Shown: positions 8,785 through 18,144 of the stretch, piece after piece | Layout: every line of letters starts with the position of its first letter | Position numbering within the stretch: the first letter of the stretch is position 1 | Assembly: GCA_958295935.1 (NCBI GenBank) | Contig: OY282385.1 | Span: 2,335,545-2,399,544 of the forward strand | DNA from: an uncultured Dehalococcoidia bacterium | GTDB taxonomy: Bacteria; Chloroflexota; Dehalococcoidia; Lucifugimonadales; Lucifugimonadaceae | Length of the DNA stretch: 64,000 nt | Direction: 5' to 3' | The notes under the pieces: generated by a model | What the model was told of the DNA's origin: nothing | What the model saw: only the letters and a program-made list of their open reading frames with translations | The model's database searches: none | Translations under genes and position numbers: made by a program

Positions 8785-9456
8785 ATGGAGCCGGTTGAAC
8801 GCCTCAAGACAAACTCTTCCGACCTGTGGCGCAGGGCGGCCTCACATCCGTTCATTGAAGAATTGGGATCGGGCGCACTGCACGGCGGGAAGTTTCGTCG
8901 CTATTTCATTCAGGACTACTTGTTCGTGACCGATCTCACCAGAGTAGCCGGGCTGGCCGTCTCCAAAGCGCCGGACCTTGTGACCGCCCGACCGTTTGGC
9001 GATTTCCTTTCCAACCTACTGGGCGCAGAGGACAGCTTGTTTCTCAGGGCGTTCGAGGCTATGGGCTTGTCTGAAGAGGAATTCCTAGGCGCTAAGGCGC
9101 TGCCTACAACCGCGGCGTTCGGAAACTACCTCGTCGGGCTTGCCCACGCCGGCAGTTTCACGGAGATTTGCTGTGCCATGTACGTTGTGGAGGGCGTTTA
9201 CCTCGATTGGGCGGAACGGCTGAAGGCTTCAAACGCGCGTCCCGCGGACAGTGGATCCCCCCTCGGAGGGCTGTATCAGGAGTGGATAGACATCCACACA
9301 GACGAGAGCTTGGGCCCTTTCGTCCGCTTCCTGGAATCCCGTACCAACCTGGCAAGTCCGGCGCAACTGCCGGCGTTGCAAAACATATTCGACCAGACGG
9401 CGCGGTACGAGTTCGCCTTCTGGGAAATGGCCTATAACGGGGAGCAATGGCTATGA
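8785..9456 (+). CDS. tenA: TenA-family thiaminase II / aminopyrimidine aminohydrolase
   Basis: 223-aa all-helical TenA protein. The family motif [21 protein letters not shown] is at about 33-53. A Cys-Cys pair (129-130) sits where TenA enzymes place the catalytic Cys, and two glutamates near the C terminus (about 209 and 214) match the conserved active-site Glu region. It salvages thiamine breakdown products by releasing the aminomethylpyrimidine to hydroxymethylpyrimidine. It overlaps thiD by 10 bp, so the two are translationally linked and make HMP then HMP-PP. I looked upstream for a TPP riboswitch and found none of its conserved blocks. Confidence 0.9.
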   Translation: MEPVERLKTNSSDLWRRAASHPFIEELGSGALHGGKFRRYFIQDYLFVTDLTRVAGLAVSKAPDLVTARPFGDFLSNLLGAEDSLFLRAFEAMGLSEEEFLGAKALPTTAAFGNYLVGLAHAGSFTEICCAMYVVEGVYLDWAERLKASNARPADSGSPLGGLYQEWIDIHTDESLGPFVRFLESRTNLASPAQLPALQNIFDQTARYEFAFWEMAYNGEQWL

Positions 9457-10259
9457 ACCCGGAGATTCCGCCGAGGGTTCTGACGGTCGCGGGCTCGGAT
9501 TCAGGGGGAGGCGCGGGAATACAGGCCGACCTGAAGACCTTCTCGGCGCTAGGGGCGTTCGGCACGTCGGCGGTCACCGCTGTAACGGCGCAGAATACGG
9601 TTGGGGTGACGGCGGTGCAGGAGGTGAACCTCGACGTGATCGGAGCGCAGATCGATGCCGTGGTGGAAGACATCGGGGTGGACGCGGTGAAGACCGGGAT
9701 GCTTTCCAGCCCTGGGATCGTGCGCCTCGTGGCTCGCAAGGCCAGGGATCACGGTTTCGACAGGTTGGTGGTCGATCCGGTGATGGTAGCTGCGACAGGC
9801 GCCCGGTTGCTGCATGACAGCGCGGTGGAGGCGGTGAAAGGCGAGTTGATCCCGGCTGCGGTGGTGGTTACCCCCAACACGTTCGAAGCGGAGGCTCTGA
9901 CCGGCCTACCCGTCACGTCGCGGGCCGAGATGGAGGATGCTGCGCGGGCGATTCACGAGTTGGGTCCTCGCTACGTGGTTGTCAAAGGGGGCCACGTAAG
10001 AGACTCGTCATACAGCGTAGATCTGCTCTTCGACGGCAGCGGCTTTACTGAGTACTCCGCGCTCCGCATCGACACGTCGAGTACGCACGGCACGGGCTGC
10101 ACCTTTGCGTCCGCCATCGCGGTCGGCCTAGCCCGAGGCCTCGGCGTCCCGGACGCGGTTGGCCAGGCTAAGGATTACGTGACCGGGGCCATTGCCGCGG
10201 CCTTCCCGGTCGGGCGGGGGAACGGACCGCTGAGCCACTTCCACGCGTGGTGGGGCTAG
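9447..10259 (+). CDS. thiD: Hydroxymethylpyrimidine/phosphomethylpyrimidine kinase
   Basis: 270-aa ribokinase-fold enzyme. The N-terminal substrate loop [19 protein letters not shown] is at about 14-32, AQNTVGV follows, the DPVM motif is near 111-114, and the ATP/anion-hole motif [14 protein letters not shown] is near 212-225. It phosphorylates HMP to HMP-P and then HMP-PP for thiamine synthesis. The start overlaps the end of tenA, in line with a salvage operon. A GC-rich hairpin at 10305-10326 follows. Confidence 0.93.
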   Translation: MAMNPEIPPRVLTVAGSDSGGGAGIQADLKTFSALGAFGTSAVTAVTAQNTVGVTAVQEVNLDVIGAQIDAVVEDIGVDAVKTGMLSSPGIVRLVARKARDHGFDRLVVDPVMVAATGARLLHDSAVEAVKGELIPAAVVVTPNTFEAEALTGLPVTSRAEMEDAARAIHELGPRYVVVKGGHVRDSSYSVDLLFDGSGFTEYSALRIDTSSTHGTGCTFASAIAVGLARGLGVPDAVGQAKDYVTGAIAAAFPVGRGNGPLSHFHAWWG

Positions 10260-10304
10260 GATCAGGGGGGCGTATTTCTGACCGCCGGCTGTTTTCTAGC
10301 GTGT

Positions 10305-10326
10305 CCGGGCGATGCCGCTCGCCCGG
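10305..10326 (+). terminator. Hairpin between convergent thiD and DAO genes
   Basis: A perfect 8-bp stem CCGGGCGA/TCGCCCGG with a 6-nt loop. A T5 run follows about 12 nt later on the plus strand, so it is an imperfect intrinsic terminator. It sits between two convergent genes and could serve both. Confidence 0.5.
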
Positions 10327-10342
10327 CTTGGGCAACATTTTT

Positions 10343-11506
10343 CTAGGCGAAGACGTTAGCTCCATAGGCCGATTCAACGGTTTTTCCTTCGGCGAAACGG
10401 GTAAAGCGTAGTTGGGAAATATCTATCGAGGTTGATGCGCCGTGGACGATGAGTTCGGCCAAGGCTCTTCCGATGGCGGGGGACAGCTTGAAGCCGTGTC
10501 CTGAGAAGCCGGCTGCGACGTACACGTTTTCAAAGCCGGGTACACGGTCCAGTACCGGATGCCAGTCCGGGGTGACGGTGAACAGTCCGTCCCAGCCGCC
10601 GTCCCAACCGGCTTCCTCCATTTCCGGCATACGTCTTGCGAGGCTTGTGAGGGCCTCGGCAGCGGCGTCAGCGTCCGGTGTTTGCTTCAGCGAATCCCTC
10701 TGTACGGGATCCGCCCTTGCACCTATCAGTGTTGTATCGCCGGCGTCCGGGCGGAAGGATATTCCGCCGGGCAGGTCGCCCACGCTTGGGTGGTCGGGCA
10801 CTAGGTCGAGCGGCCTGTGTACCCTTATGATCTGGTGCCTTGTCCAGGTCAAAGGCAGCGGCGCGCCTAACGACTCCAGCAGTTCCGGGTTCCACGGCCC
10901 CGCGGCTATTACCGCCGCGCCGCACTCGATCGTGTCTCCACCCACTTCGACCTCAATGGCCCGTCCTGCGCTTGCGGCGATGCCGGTAGCCTCCTGTCCG
11001 AGCCGCACCTGAGCCCCTGCGGAGCGCGCAGACTGTGCGAAACCTGAGGTGACGGCAGAGGAGTCGGCGTACCCGGACAGCGGCTCGTGAGCCACTGCGG
11101 TTACGTTATCGAACCTCATTTTCGGCCAACGTCGTTGAGCCTCTTCGGGCGTGATGTATTCCGTATTGACACCCAGACTCCGGCCCAGCGAAACGTTGTG
11201 GCGGAGGGCCTTCTCCTGTCCTTCACCCGCAAGAAAGAGGTACTCGGTCCTGACGAACCCTCCGGGGTGACCCGTTTCCTGCTGAAAATCTGCGATGACG
11301 GCCCGGCTCCACCACGCCATCCTCGTCGTAACCTCGTTCGAGTAGTGCATACGCAGGATAGCCAGCGAGCGGCCGGTGGAGCCTGACGCCAAGGTGTGCC
11401 GCTCGAGCAGTACGGTGCGGGTTACGCCGAGCTTTGCGAGGTAGTGCAGTATGGCGCAGCCCATGACCCCGCCGCCTATGACGGCAACGTCGAACGTGTT
11501 CCTCAC
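10343..11506 (-). CDS. FAD-dependent oxidoreductase, DAO family (sarcosine/glycine oxidase-like)
   Basis: 387 aa. It begins with the dinucleotide-binding fold VAVIGGGVMGCAILHYLAKLG (about 6-26), followed by the LLERHTLASGSTGRS FAD segment. The C terminus has the FSGHGFKLSPAIGRALAELI motif typical of the DAO superfamily. It would oxidise an N-substituted amino acid, probably releasing an imino acid; the electron acceptor is not clear. It starts at GTG. It is the last gene of a five-gene minus-strand run (SDR, SRPBCC, SDR, amidase, DAO), which suggests stepwise breakdown of an amide-containing compound. Confidence 0.85.
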   Translation of the reverse strand: MRNTFDVAVIGGGVMGCAILHYLAKLGVTRTVLLERHTLASGSTGRSLAILRMHYSNEVTTRMAWWSRAVIADFQQETGHPGGFVRTEYLFLAGEGQEKALRHNVSLGRSLGVNTEYITPEEAQRRWPKMRFDNVTAVAHEPLSGYADSSAVTSGFAQSARSAGAQVRLGQEATGIAASAGRAIEVEVGGDTIECGAAVIAAGPWNPELLESLGAPLPLTWTRHQIIRVHRPLDLVPDHPSVGDLPGGISFRPDAGDTTLIGARADPVQRDSLKQTPDADAAAEALTSLARRMPEMEEAGWDGGWDGLFTVTPDWHPVLDRVPGFENVYVAAGFSGHGFKLSPAIGRALAELIVHGASTSIDISQLRFTRFAEGKTVESAYGANVFA

Positions 11507-11561
11507 GTGGCGGTTCCGCGCTGGGCGTCAGGGCGATTGGGCGACGCAACAGTCGCCCGGC

Positions 11562-12998
11562 TCATGACACGGTCGGCCGCCGTTGCGCCCAGGGCCGCGC
11601 CTTCTCGAACGCGGCGCACGCCCGGAGCACAGTGGCGTCATCGTCTAGGCGGCCAACTACCTGCAGACCGATGGGCATGCCTTTGGAGTCAAAGCCGCAG
11701 GGTACGGATGCGGCTGGGTTCCAGCCGATATTGAAGGCCATGGTAAAGGGAATGGCGCCGTAACTGATGCCCGCCCACTGCCCTTCGTTTCTGGCCTTGC
11801 CGACGGTCTTTGGCGGGTTGCGGTGGGGCCATGCCGTGGCAGCGGTGGCGGGTGTCAAGAGGATGTCGAACTCGTCAAAGAATTGGGCCATCTGCAGGCG
11901 CAGCTGATCGGCCTGGCGCAGGGCCTGCGAGTACTGTGCGCCGGTCACTGTCTCGCCGTGGTCGATCATCTCCAACGTGTAGTCCATAAGGTCTTCACGA
12001 TGCTGCTCGGCGAGGTGTCCGTACATGGCTTTCTGGTTGCCCGTCCAGATTGTCCACCAGTACTTTCTGGGGGGCGGATCCAACTTCAGGGGCGTATCGA
12101 CGACCTCTGCGCCCAGTTCCTCGAACGCCCTTGCTGCAGAGCGCACCGAGTCTTCGACTTCTTCATCCACGGCTGCGAATCCCATGCTTATGCTCACGCC
12201 TATTCGCATGCCGCTCGCGCCTTTGTCGAGATCGGACAGGTAGTCGGGAACCGGCTGCCTGAGAGAAGCGGGGTCGCGCGGGTCGTGCCCGCACAGGGCT
12301 TGCATCATGATGGCAGAGTCGCGGACCGTGTTGGTCATTGGGCCTGACGTCGAGGTGGGGTTGTAGGCCGGCCTTGATACTCCGCCGTAACGGGGTATTC
12401 GTCCCTGTGTGGGCTTGTGTCCGAAGATTCCGCAGAACGCCGCTGGCAGCCGGACGGAACCTCCGCCGTCGGTGCCGGTTGCGAGGGCGCACATGCCCGC
12501 GGCTACGCTGGCGCCTGCGCCGCCGCTGGACCCTCCGGTGGTTCGGGTAACGTCCCACGGGTTGTTAGCCGCGGGGAATATGCTGGTGAAGGTCTCCTCT
12601 CGGTTGCCGAACTCCGGAGTATTGGTCTTGCCCAAGATGATGGCTCCCGCCCTGCGCACTCGCTCGGCTACTACCGAATCGAAGTCGGGTTCCCAGTCCT
12701 TGTATAGGGCGCAGCCCAAGGTTGTCTTAAGTCCGCTTGTGACCTCAAGGTCCTTCAGTGAGGTGGGTACGCCGTGCAGCGGGCCCGGTTCCCGGCCTTT
12801 GGCCAAAGCTTCGTCGGCGGCTTTGGCGGCGGCGATTGCGCCTGTTTCGTCGACAGTGATGAAGGCGTTCAGGCGGTTGTCCAACTCGGCGATGCGCCTC
12901 AGCGCGGCGCGGGTGAGTTCCAAGGACGATATCTCTTTATTCACCACCATGTCCCGCTGCTTCCAGCCGGGCAGGTAGATCAGTTCTCGGTCATTCAT
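11562..12998 (-). CDS. Amidase, amidase-signature family
   Basis: 478 aa, with the amidase-signature catalytic Ser-cisSer-Lys triad. The Lys is in PTSLKDLEV (about 82), and the Gly/Ser-rich signature TTGGSSGGAGASVAAGM with the two serines is at about 155-172, followed by GTDGGGSVRLPAAFCG. It hydrolyses amide bonds, releasing ammonia or an amine. Length and motif order match general amidases; it is not clearly GatA, because no gatB/gatC is nearby. The product acid or amine could feed the DAO oxidase downstream. Confidence 0.88.
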   Translation of the reverse strand: MNDRELIYLPGWKQRDMVVNKEISSLELTRAALRRIAELDNRLNAFITVDETGAIAAAKAADEALAKGREPGPLHGVPTSLKDLEVTSGLKTTLGCALYKDWEPDFDSVVAERVRRAGAIILGKTNTPEFGNREETFTSIFPAANNPWDVTRTTGGSSGGAGASVAAGMCALATGTDGGGSVRLPAAFCGIFGHKPTQGRIPRYGGVSRPAYNPTSTSGPMTNTVRDSAIMMQALCGHDPRDPASLRQPVPDYLSDLDKGASGMRIGVSISMGFAAVDEEVEDSVRSAARAFEELGAEVVDTPLKLDPPPRKYWWTIWTGNQKAMYGHLAEQHREDLMDYTLEMIDHGETVTGAQYSQALRQADQLRLQMAQFFDEFDILLTPATAATAWPHRNPPKTVGKARNEGQWAGISYGAIPFTMAFNIGWNPAASVPCGFDSKGMPIGLQVVGRLDDDATVLRACAAFEKARPWAQRRPTVS

Positions 12999-13041
12999 TG
13001 GCTCTGGCTTCCGTGCTGCGGTCCGCGCTCTACGCGTCCGC

Positions 13042-13881
13042 CTAGTTCATGATGGCTCCGCCGTTTACGTTGAGGGCCTGTCCGGTGATTTCCGCGGCGT
13101 CGTCCGAGGCCAGGAATGCCGCGGCTCGCCCGATGTCCTCCGGCGTTTGCGGTCTGGCAATAGGTTGTCTGGCCTCTACGGAGGCATCGAATATCTCGCG
13201 TGGGCTCTTGTCGGCAAGATCAGGGGACAATGCGCGTTGGTTGGCGGCGATCTTTTCCCACATGGGAGTCCATAACGTTCCCGGGCATACTGCATTCACC
13301 GTCACGTTGAAGCGAGCCATCTGTTGCGCCAGAAGGTGTGTCCACTGTATGGCGGCTGCCTTGGAGACCCAGTATGGCAGTATGGTTTCTCCCACGCCGA
13401 GAGACGGTCCGCGCGGGGTGCGTCCGCCGTGTGAGGCGATGTTCACGATACGGCCCTGACGCCTCTCTTGCATGTGCTGCCTGACCGCGTCCGCGGTGTT
13501 GGCCAAGCCCTTTACGTTGACCCGGTACGTAACGTCCCAGTCCTCATCTGTGTAGTAGTACTTTTCCCGTAGTCCTCCCGCGTCGATCACTCCGGCGTTT
13601 GCTACGCAGACGTCTAGTTTTCCAAATTCCGAGATCGCCCTGGAAGCGGCCTGTGCAATCGACGCGGGATCGGTTACGTCTGATGCCGCGGCGACTGCTC
13701 TGCCCCCTGAGCTGCGTATTTCAAAGGCCGTGGAGTTGGCGGTTTCGGCGTCTAGATCAGTGACGAACACCTCTGCGCCTCGCTCGGCCAGCACGAGAGC
13801 TATGCCGCGTCCTACTCCGCGACCGGCGCCGGTAACGATTGCGCTCTTTCCTGCGAGTTGTTTTGAGAGACGGTGGGCCAC
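13042..13881 (-). CDS. Short-chain dehydrogenase/reductase (SDR), paralogue of 14472-15311
   Basis: 279-aa classical SDR. The cofactor loop is VTGAGRGVGRGIAL (about 17-30) with an Asp after beta-2 (VTDLDAETA), favouring NAD(H). NAG follows (VANAGVID), then the catalytic Ser in NIASHGG and YWVSKAA with Tyr-x-x-x-Lys. Start is GTG. It is very similar in layout to the SDR at 14472-15311, down to the NASHGGR segment and the ALNVNGG C terminus, so the two are an ancient duplication around the SRPBCC gene. The mycofactocin-type SDR subfamily looks similar; I cannot confirm that. Confidence 0.88.
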   Translation of the reverse strand: MAHRLSKQLAGKSAIVTGAGRGVGRGIALVLAERGAEVFVTDLDAETANSTAFEIRSSGGRAVAAASDVTDPASIAQAASRAISEFGKLDVCVANAGVIDAGGLREKYYYTDEDWDVTYRVNVKGLANTADAVRQHMQERRQGRIVNIASHGGRTPRGPSLGVGETILPYWVSKAAAIQWTHLLAQQMARFNVTVNAVCPGTLWTPMWEKIAANQRALSPDLADKSPREIFDASVEARQPIARPQTPEDIGRAAAFLASDDAAEITGQALNVNGGAIMN

Positions 13882-13899
13882 GTGATCATCCCTTGCCTG

Positions 13900-14370
13900 C
13901 TACAGGTCGACGCGTGCAGAGCCTTCTATTGCGGCTTTCAACTTGAGAGCATCCTTGCGCAGGAGATTTCGCATAGGGAACTTGAGAAGGAATCCGAGGG
14001 TAGAAAACATCAGAGCGGTGACGGGGCTGTCGGACGTAGCTTCTTGGGTGTAGGTGTATCTGGTGCCTCCGCCGGTGGGTGCGAGGTCACAAACGCCGCT
14101 GATGGGGTACGGCCCGGCAATGGTTTTGAAAGCATATCTGGAGTACCGGGCGTAGGTGGTCGTCTGCATGGTGATGTCATTGACCTTGCCTCCGTATTCG
14201 TACTTCACGCGATATTTGGCGCCCTGGCCGGGTTTTGCTCCATCCTCATATTCCGCTTCAGTGACGTTGCTCACCCACAACGGCATATTTGCCGGGTTAG
14301 CCACAAAGGCGAACACTTCACGCACGGGTCTGTCAATGTCAAGGCTAACGTCTGCGATTACTCTCGCCAC
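13900..14370 (-). CDS. SRPBCC (START-like) family protein
   Basis: 156 aa with the helix-grip fold pattern: a beta-strand start VIADVSLDIDRPVREVFAFVANPANMP, a central YEYGGKVNDITMQ strand, and a C-terminal amphipathic helix (LLRKDALKLKAAIE). Such proteins bind hydrophobic ligands in a cavity, and some are cyclases or dehydratases. Start is GTG with GGAAG close upstream. It lies between two paralogous SDRs in the same direction, so it probably acts on the same compound. Confidence 0.75.
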   Translation of the reverse strand: MARVIADVSLDIDRPVREVFAFVANPANMPLWVSNVTEAEYEDGAKPGQGAKYRVKYEYGGKVNDITMQTTTYARYSRYAFKTIAGPYPISGVCDLAPTGGGTRYTYTQEATSDSPVTALMFSTLGFLLKFPMRNLLRKDALKLKAAIEGSARVDL

Positions 14371-14471
14371 GGCTTCCGTCCTCGTGTGCGTTGATAGGCA
14401 TTTTCGGGTTGTCGCCGTCCGACTGGCCGCAGCGTCGGATTGGACTCAGATACCGACGACCTCCCCGGGCC

Positions 14472-15311
14472 TCAGTTCATCCGCGTGCCGCCATTTACGT
14501 TAAGCGCCTGGCCGGTGATCTCCGACGCGTCGTCAGACGCGAGGAATGCTACGGCGCGCCCGATGTCCTCAGGGGTTTGCGGCCTGCCCAAGGGGACGTC
14601 CTTTTCGATCTGCAGGTCGAACACTTCTCGCGGAGTCAAGTCGGCCATGTCCGGGTCCTGGAGGTGGATTTGCATTGATATGGTTTCCCACATGGGCGTC
14701 CACAGTTTGCCTGGACATACGACGTTGACGTTTATGTCAAATTTTCCCAACTTGATCGCCAGGGCGTGGGTCCACTGTATGGCCGCGGCCTTTGAAACCG
14801 AGTAGGGCATTCCCACTGTACCTCTGCCCGTACTGACCCCGGCGGGAGCGCGTCCGCCGTGTGAGGAGATGTTGATTATGCGTCCGTACCTTCGCTCGGC
14901 CATGTGTGGAATTATGGCTTCCGCGGTGTTCACCAGACCTCGCACGTTCACCCCGTAGGTGATGTCCCAATCAGCGTCGGTGTAGTCGCGCCGCTCCGTG
15001 TAACCTGCCGCGCCTATGACCCCGGCGTTTGCTACGCAGATGTCGATTGCGTTGAATTCCGAGATGGCGCGCGCTGTGAACTCTTCTATTGACTTCTTGG
15101 AGGTGACGTCTGCCAGGCCGCTGATAGCCTTGCCTTGTGCGGCGTTGATTTCCTCCGCAACTGCCTTGGCGTTTTGCTCGTCTAGATCGCATACGGCTAC
15201 GGACGCCCCGCGGTTGCCGAGCACGAGGGCGATTCCTCGGCCTATGCCTCGGCCGGCGCCTGTGACTATTGCGGCTCTGCCCTCCAGTTGGCGGGACATT
15301 GGATCGAGCAC
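14472..15311 (-). CDS. Short-chain dehydrogenase/reductase (SDR)
   Basis: 279-aa classical SDR with VTGAGRGIGRGIALV, Asp after beta-2 (VCDLDEQ), VANAGVIG, the catalytic Ser in NISSHGG and YSVSKAA with Tyr and Lys. It starts at GTG 15311, with GAGGAA a few nt upstream, or at the ATG four codons on. First gene of the SDR-SRPBCC-SDR-amidase-DAO run. The substrate is unknown. Confidence 0.88.
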   Translation of the reverse strand: MLDPMSRQLEGRAAIVTGAGRGIGRGIALVLGNRGASVAVCDLDEQNAKAVAEEINAAQGKAISGLADVTSKKSIEEFTARAISEFNAIDICVANAGVIGAAGYTERRDYTDADWDITYGVNVRGLVNTAEAIIPHMAERRYGRIINISSHGGRAPAGVSTGRGTVGMPYSVSKAAAIQWTHALAIKLGKFDINVNVVCPGKLWTPMWETISMQIHLQDPDMADLTPREVFDLQIEKDVPLGRPQTPEDIGRAVAFLASDDASEITGQALNVNGGTRMN

Positions 15312-15484
15312 GGGGGTTCCTCTAGTTGCTTCTATTGGCGGGGACGTGGGGCAGGATAACCTACGACGCAGGCCCTTGCCGTGTTACTACGGCAGACCAA
15401 CAGGGCAAATTGGCGCCTGTAAACTGAAATATGCGTCCGGCCTTGGGCGTTTGCACCTCTTGCATCGCTGGGAGATGAGACGGT

Positions 15485-16825
15485 TTGGTCAACAGGAATC
15501 TGCATAACGTCGAAATGGAGACCCTCGCTTCGTTATCGAAGCGGAGGGGGTTCGTATTCCAGAGCAGCGAGGTGTACGGCGGGGTGGGGAGCGTGTGGGA
15601 TTACGGTCCTGTGGGGGTTGAATTGAAGCGAAACGTCAAGGAGGCGTGGTGGCGTTCTATGGTGCGTGAGCGCGAGGACATTGTGGGTATCGACGCTGCG
15701 ATACTGATGCACTCAGAGGTGTGGGCGGCCAGTGGGCACGTGGATTCCTTCTCAGATCCCCTGGTGGAGTGCAGAGTCTGCCATCGCCGCTTCAGGGCTG
15801 ACGAGTTGGATACCCCAGCCTGTGCGCAGTGCGGGGGAGAACTGACGGAGCCCCGCCAGTTCAACCTCATGTTCGAGACCAACATGGGGCCGGTAAAGAC
15901 GAGTTCTTCCGTTACGTACCTGAGGCCTGAGACGGCGCAGGGCATTTTCGTCAACTTCGTCAACGTCCAATCGACCAGTCGCAAGAAGCTTCCGTTCGGC
16001 ATTGCTCAGATAGGCAAATCGTTCCGCAACGAGATCACGCCCGGAAACTTCACCTATCGAACTCGCGAATTCGAGCAGATGGAGATGGAGTATTTCTGTC
16101 GTGAGGGCGAGGACGAGGAGCTGCATCGCTACTGGATAGAGTTCAGCATGGACTGGTACAGGGGGTTGGGGCTGCGTCCGGGGAAGCTGCGGGTTCGAGA
16201 GCATAACGCGGATGAGTTGCCCCACTACTCCAAGGCCAGCGCGGACGTCGAATTTGAGTTTCCCTGGGGCTGGGGAGAGTTGGAAACCATATCCAATCGC
16301 ACGGACTTCGATCTGAAGGCTCATGCTGCGCGCTCCGGCAAGGACCTCTCTTACTTTGACGAGGAACGCAGGGAACGCTACGTGCCTTTCGTGGTCGAGC
16401 CTGCGATGGGCGCGGACCGCTCGGTTCTCGCCTTTCTGGCCGACGCGTACGACGCCGAGGGCGAAGGGAAGGAGCGTCGTGTGGTTCTGCGGTTTCACCC
16501 GGACATAGCGCCCTATGAATTGGCGGTACTGCCGCTGTCCCGGAACGAAAAGCTGGCGCCTACCGCCCGCCGGGTGCACGACGCGGTACGGTCGCTTTTC
16601 CGCAGTCAGTATGACGAGACTCAGAGCATAGGCCGCCGTTACCGGAGACAGGACGAGATCGGCACGGCCCTCTGCGTTACGGTGGACTTTGACACGGTGG
16701 AGAAGGATGATGCGGTTACGATACGCAACCGCGATACGATGGCGCAGGTGCGGGTTCCGATTGAGCGCCTTCCGGCTGCGATCGAGGACCAGCTGGATAG
16801 AATGCGCCGGGATTGCAGAGCTTGA
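15485..16825 (+). CDS. glyQS: Glycyl-tRNA synthetase, alpha2 type
   Basis: Class II glycyl-tRNA synthetase of 446 aa, the single-chain dimeric type. The N terminus carries [23 protein letters not shown], motif 1 follows, and a zinc knuckle is formed by Cys96, Cys99, Cys113 and Cys116. Motif 2 is in [25 protein letters not shown] and motif 3 near the GADRS segment (about 319-323). The anticodon-binding domain is C-terminal. The TTG at 15485 has GGGAG 10 nt upstream, but the conserved sequence begins at the ATG at 15515, so the start is open. Monocistronic or first of a plus-strand group with MaoC and TlpA. Confidence 0.95.
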   Translation: MVNRNLHNVEMETLASLSKRRGFVFQSSEVYGGVGSVWDYGPVGVELKRNVKEAWWRSMVREREDIVGIDAAILMHSEVWAASGHVDSFSDPLVECRVCHRRFRADELDTPACAQCGGELTEPRQFNLMFETNMGPVKTSSSVTYLRPETAQGIFVNFVNVQSTSRKKLPFGIAQIGKSFRNEITPGNFTYRTREFEQMEMEYFCREGEDEELHRYWIEFSMDWYRGLGLRPGKLRVREHNADELPHYSKASADVEFEFPWGWGELETISNRTDFDLKAHAARSGKDLSYFDEERRERYVPFVVEPAMGADRSVLAFLADAYDAEGEGKERRVVLRFHPDIAPYELAVLPLSRNEKLAPTARRVHDAVRSLFRSQYDETQSIGRRYRRQDEIGTALCVTVDFDTVEKDDAVTIRNRDTMAQVRVPIERLPAAIEDQLDRMRRDCRA

Positions 16826-16904
16826 ACAAGGGCGAACGTGATATGGGTCGGCGGATTTCCGTAGGTACTCTGCGAGAAGGTTCCGGGGCGCCGGGGTACC
16901 AAAA

Positions 16905-17339
16905 TTGATCAGCGCGGCTTCCTACTTCACCGTCGGCCAGACGGCATCGATCACGCGAATCATCACCGACCGCGACGTGGATGCGTTCGCATGTCTCAGT
17001 GGAGACGATCAACCGCTTCACACCGACGAGGGTCACGCGTCCAAGACTCGTTTTGGCGCGAGAGTGGCGCACGGGGCCATGTTGGTCGGATTTATTTCAG
17101 CTGTCTTGGGAGTAGAGATGGCCGGGCGGGACAGCACTGTCATCTTCCTGGGCATGAACGCCAGCTTCCGCAAGCCCCTGTTCATTGGAGACTCTGTAAC
17201 AACCCGCTGCGAGGTAACGAAAATACGGGAGGACAAGCCCATCGTCACCTTGGACTGCCGGTGTTTGAATCAGCGCGGTGAGGAGGTACTCAGCGGCGAG
17301 GCGGTGGTGTATGTCGATCCGCACCCCGTGGGGCCCTGA
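16905..17339 (+). CDS. MaoC-like (R)-enoyl-CoA hydratase
   Basis: 144-aa single hot-dog domain. It has the hydratase 2 motif with DRDVDAFACLSGDDQPLHTDEGHA, which contains the catalytic Asp/His pair, then FGARVAHGAMLVGFIS with the oxyanion-hole Gly. It hydrates trans-2-enoyl-CoA to (R)-3-hydroxyacyl-CoA. The start at TTG 16905 lacks a strong ribosome site, so it is provisional. It sits 80 bp after glyQS and 96 bp before the TlpA gene. Confidence 0.85.
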   Translation: MISAASYFTVGQTASITRIITDRDVDAFACLSGDDQPLHTDEGHASKTRFGARVAHGAMLVGFISAVLGVEMAGRDSTVIFLGMNASFRKPLFIGDSVTTRCEVTKIREDKPIVTLDCRCLNQRGEEVLSGEAVVYVDPHPVGP

Positions 17340-17435
17340 GAATCTCATTGCCTCGCGGGTTCATCAAACCAATTGATCAGAACCGCAGTCCGGGCCGTCA
17401 ATACGCTGGGCTTTACCATTTGAAAGAAGGACAAG

Positions 17436-18044
17436 GTGACGGGAGAGATTCGATACAAGTTCGCGCAGACACTTGGAGTGATCCGTAGATTGCCGGGGAG
17501 CGCTGCGGTCTGGGTTGGGATAATGGTTCTGACTGCTGCGGCTGTTGCGTGCGGTGGGGCTGTGACGGAGAGGGAGCAACGGTCGTCTACTGTGGATCCC
17601 TCGCCTACGGATAAAGTGGCTTCAGTCGGCGATGCGCCTCCGATCGATGCGGACACTTACTCACACGGGCGCTTCGACCTGACGGAACTGGGAGGGCAGC
17701 CTGTGGTCATCAACTTCTGGTTTCCTTCCTGCCCGCCGTGCCGTGCTGAGATGCCGGATCTGCAGGCGGCTTACGAGGAGTTCAAAGGCCGAGGCGTCAA
17801 TTTCGTCGGAGTCCAGCAACTGGGGTTGGACTCTGAGGATGCCGGCAGGGAATTTCTGGAGGAGGTGGGAGTAAATTACCCGAACATCGGCGATCAAGGC
17901 GCCAAGCTGCAATTGGCGTACAAGGTACTCTCATATCCGACAACCGTGTTCCTCGACCGCAGCCACAACGTCGTCAAGCGCTGGGATGGGATCATTTCGG
18001 AAGAGAATCTGCGGGAACAGATACTTAACGCCCTCGGATCCTGA
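17436..18044 (+). CDS. TlpA/ResA-like thiol-disulfide oxidoreductase lipoprotein
   Basis: 202 aa. A hydrophobic signal segment (about 22-38) ends in a lipobox AVAC with Cys39, so it is probably a membrane-anchored lipoprotein outside the cytoplasm. A linker leads to a thioredoxin fold with WFPSCPPC (Cys99 and Cys102) and a cis-Pro in SYPTTVFL. It likely reduces disulfides, for instance in cytochrome c maturation. AGAAGG 5 nt before the GTG supports the start. Confidence 0.88.
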   Translation: MTGEIRYKFAQTLGVIRRLPGSAAVWVGIMVLTAAAVACGGAVTEREQRSSTVDPSPTDKVASVGDAPPIDADTYSHGRFDLTELGGQPVVINFWFPSCPPCRAEMPDLQAAYEEFKGRGVNFVGVQQLGLDSEDAGREFLEEVGVNYPNIGDQGAKLQLAYKVLSYPTTVFLDRSHNVVKRWDGIISEENLREQILNALGS

Positions 18045-18129
18045 CCCCTGTCCGCGCACCCGTTTCAACGCGCAATTCAGTCTCGCGCGGAGGTTTTCTC
18101 ACCGTTGCCCGCGGCGGCTACCTTCACTC

Positions 18130-18138
18130 TGAGATAAT
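18130..18138 (+). promoter_or_regulatory. Possible extended -10 promoter, leaderless
   Basis: TG-A-GATAAT at 18130-18138 fits an extended -10 element. A transcript starting about 7 nt later would begin at or next to the ATG at 18145, which has no ribosome site. A -35 at the correct spacing is not seen. Confidence 0.3.
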
Positions 18139-18144
18139 AGCCTT

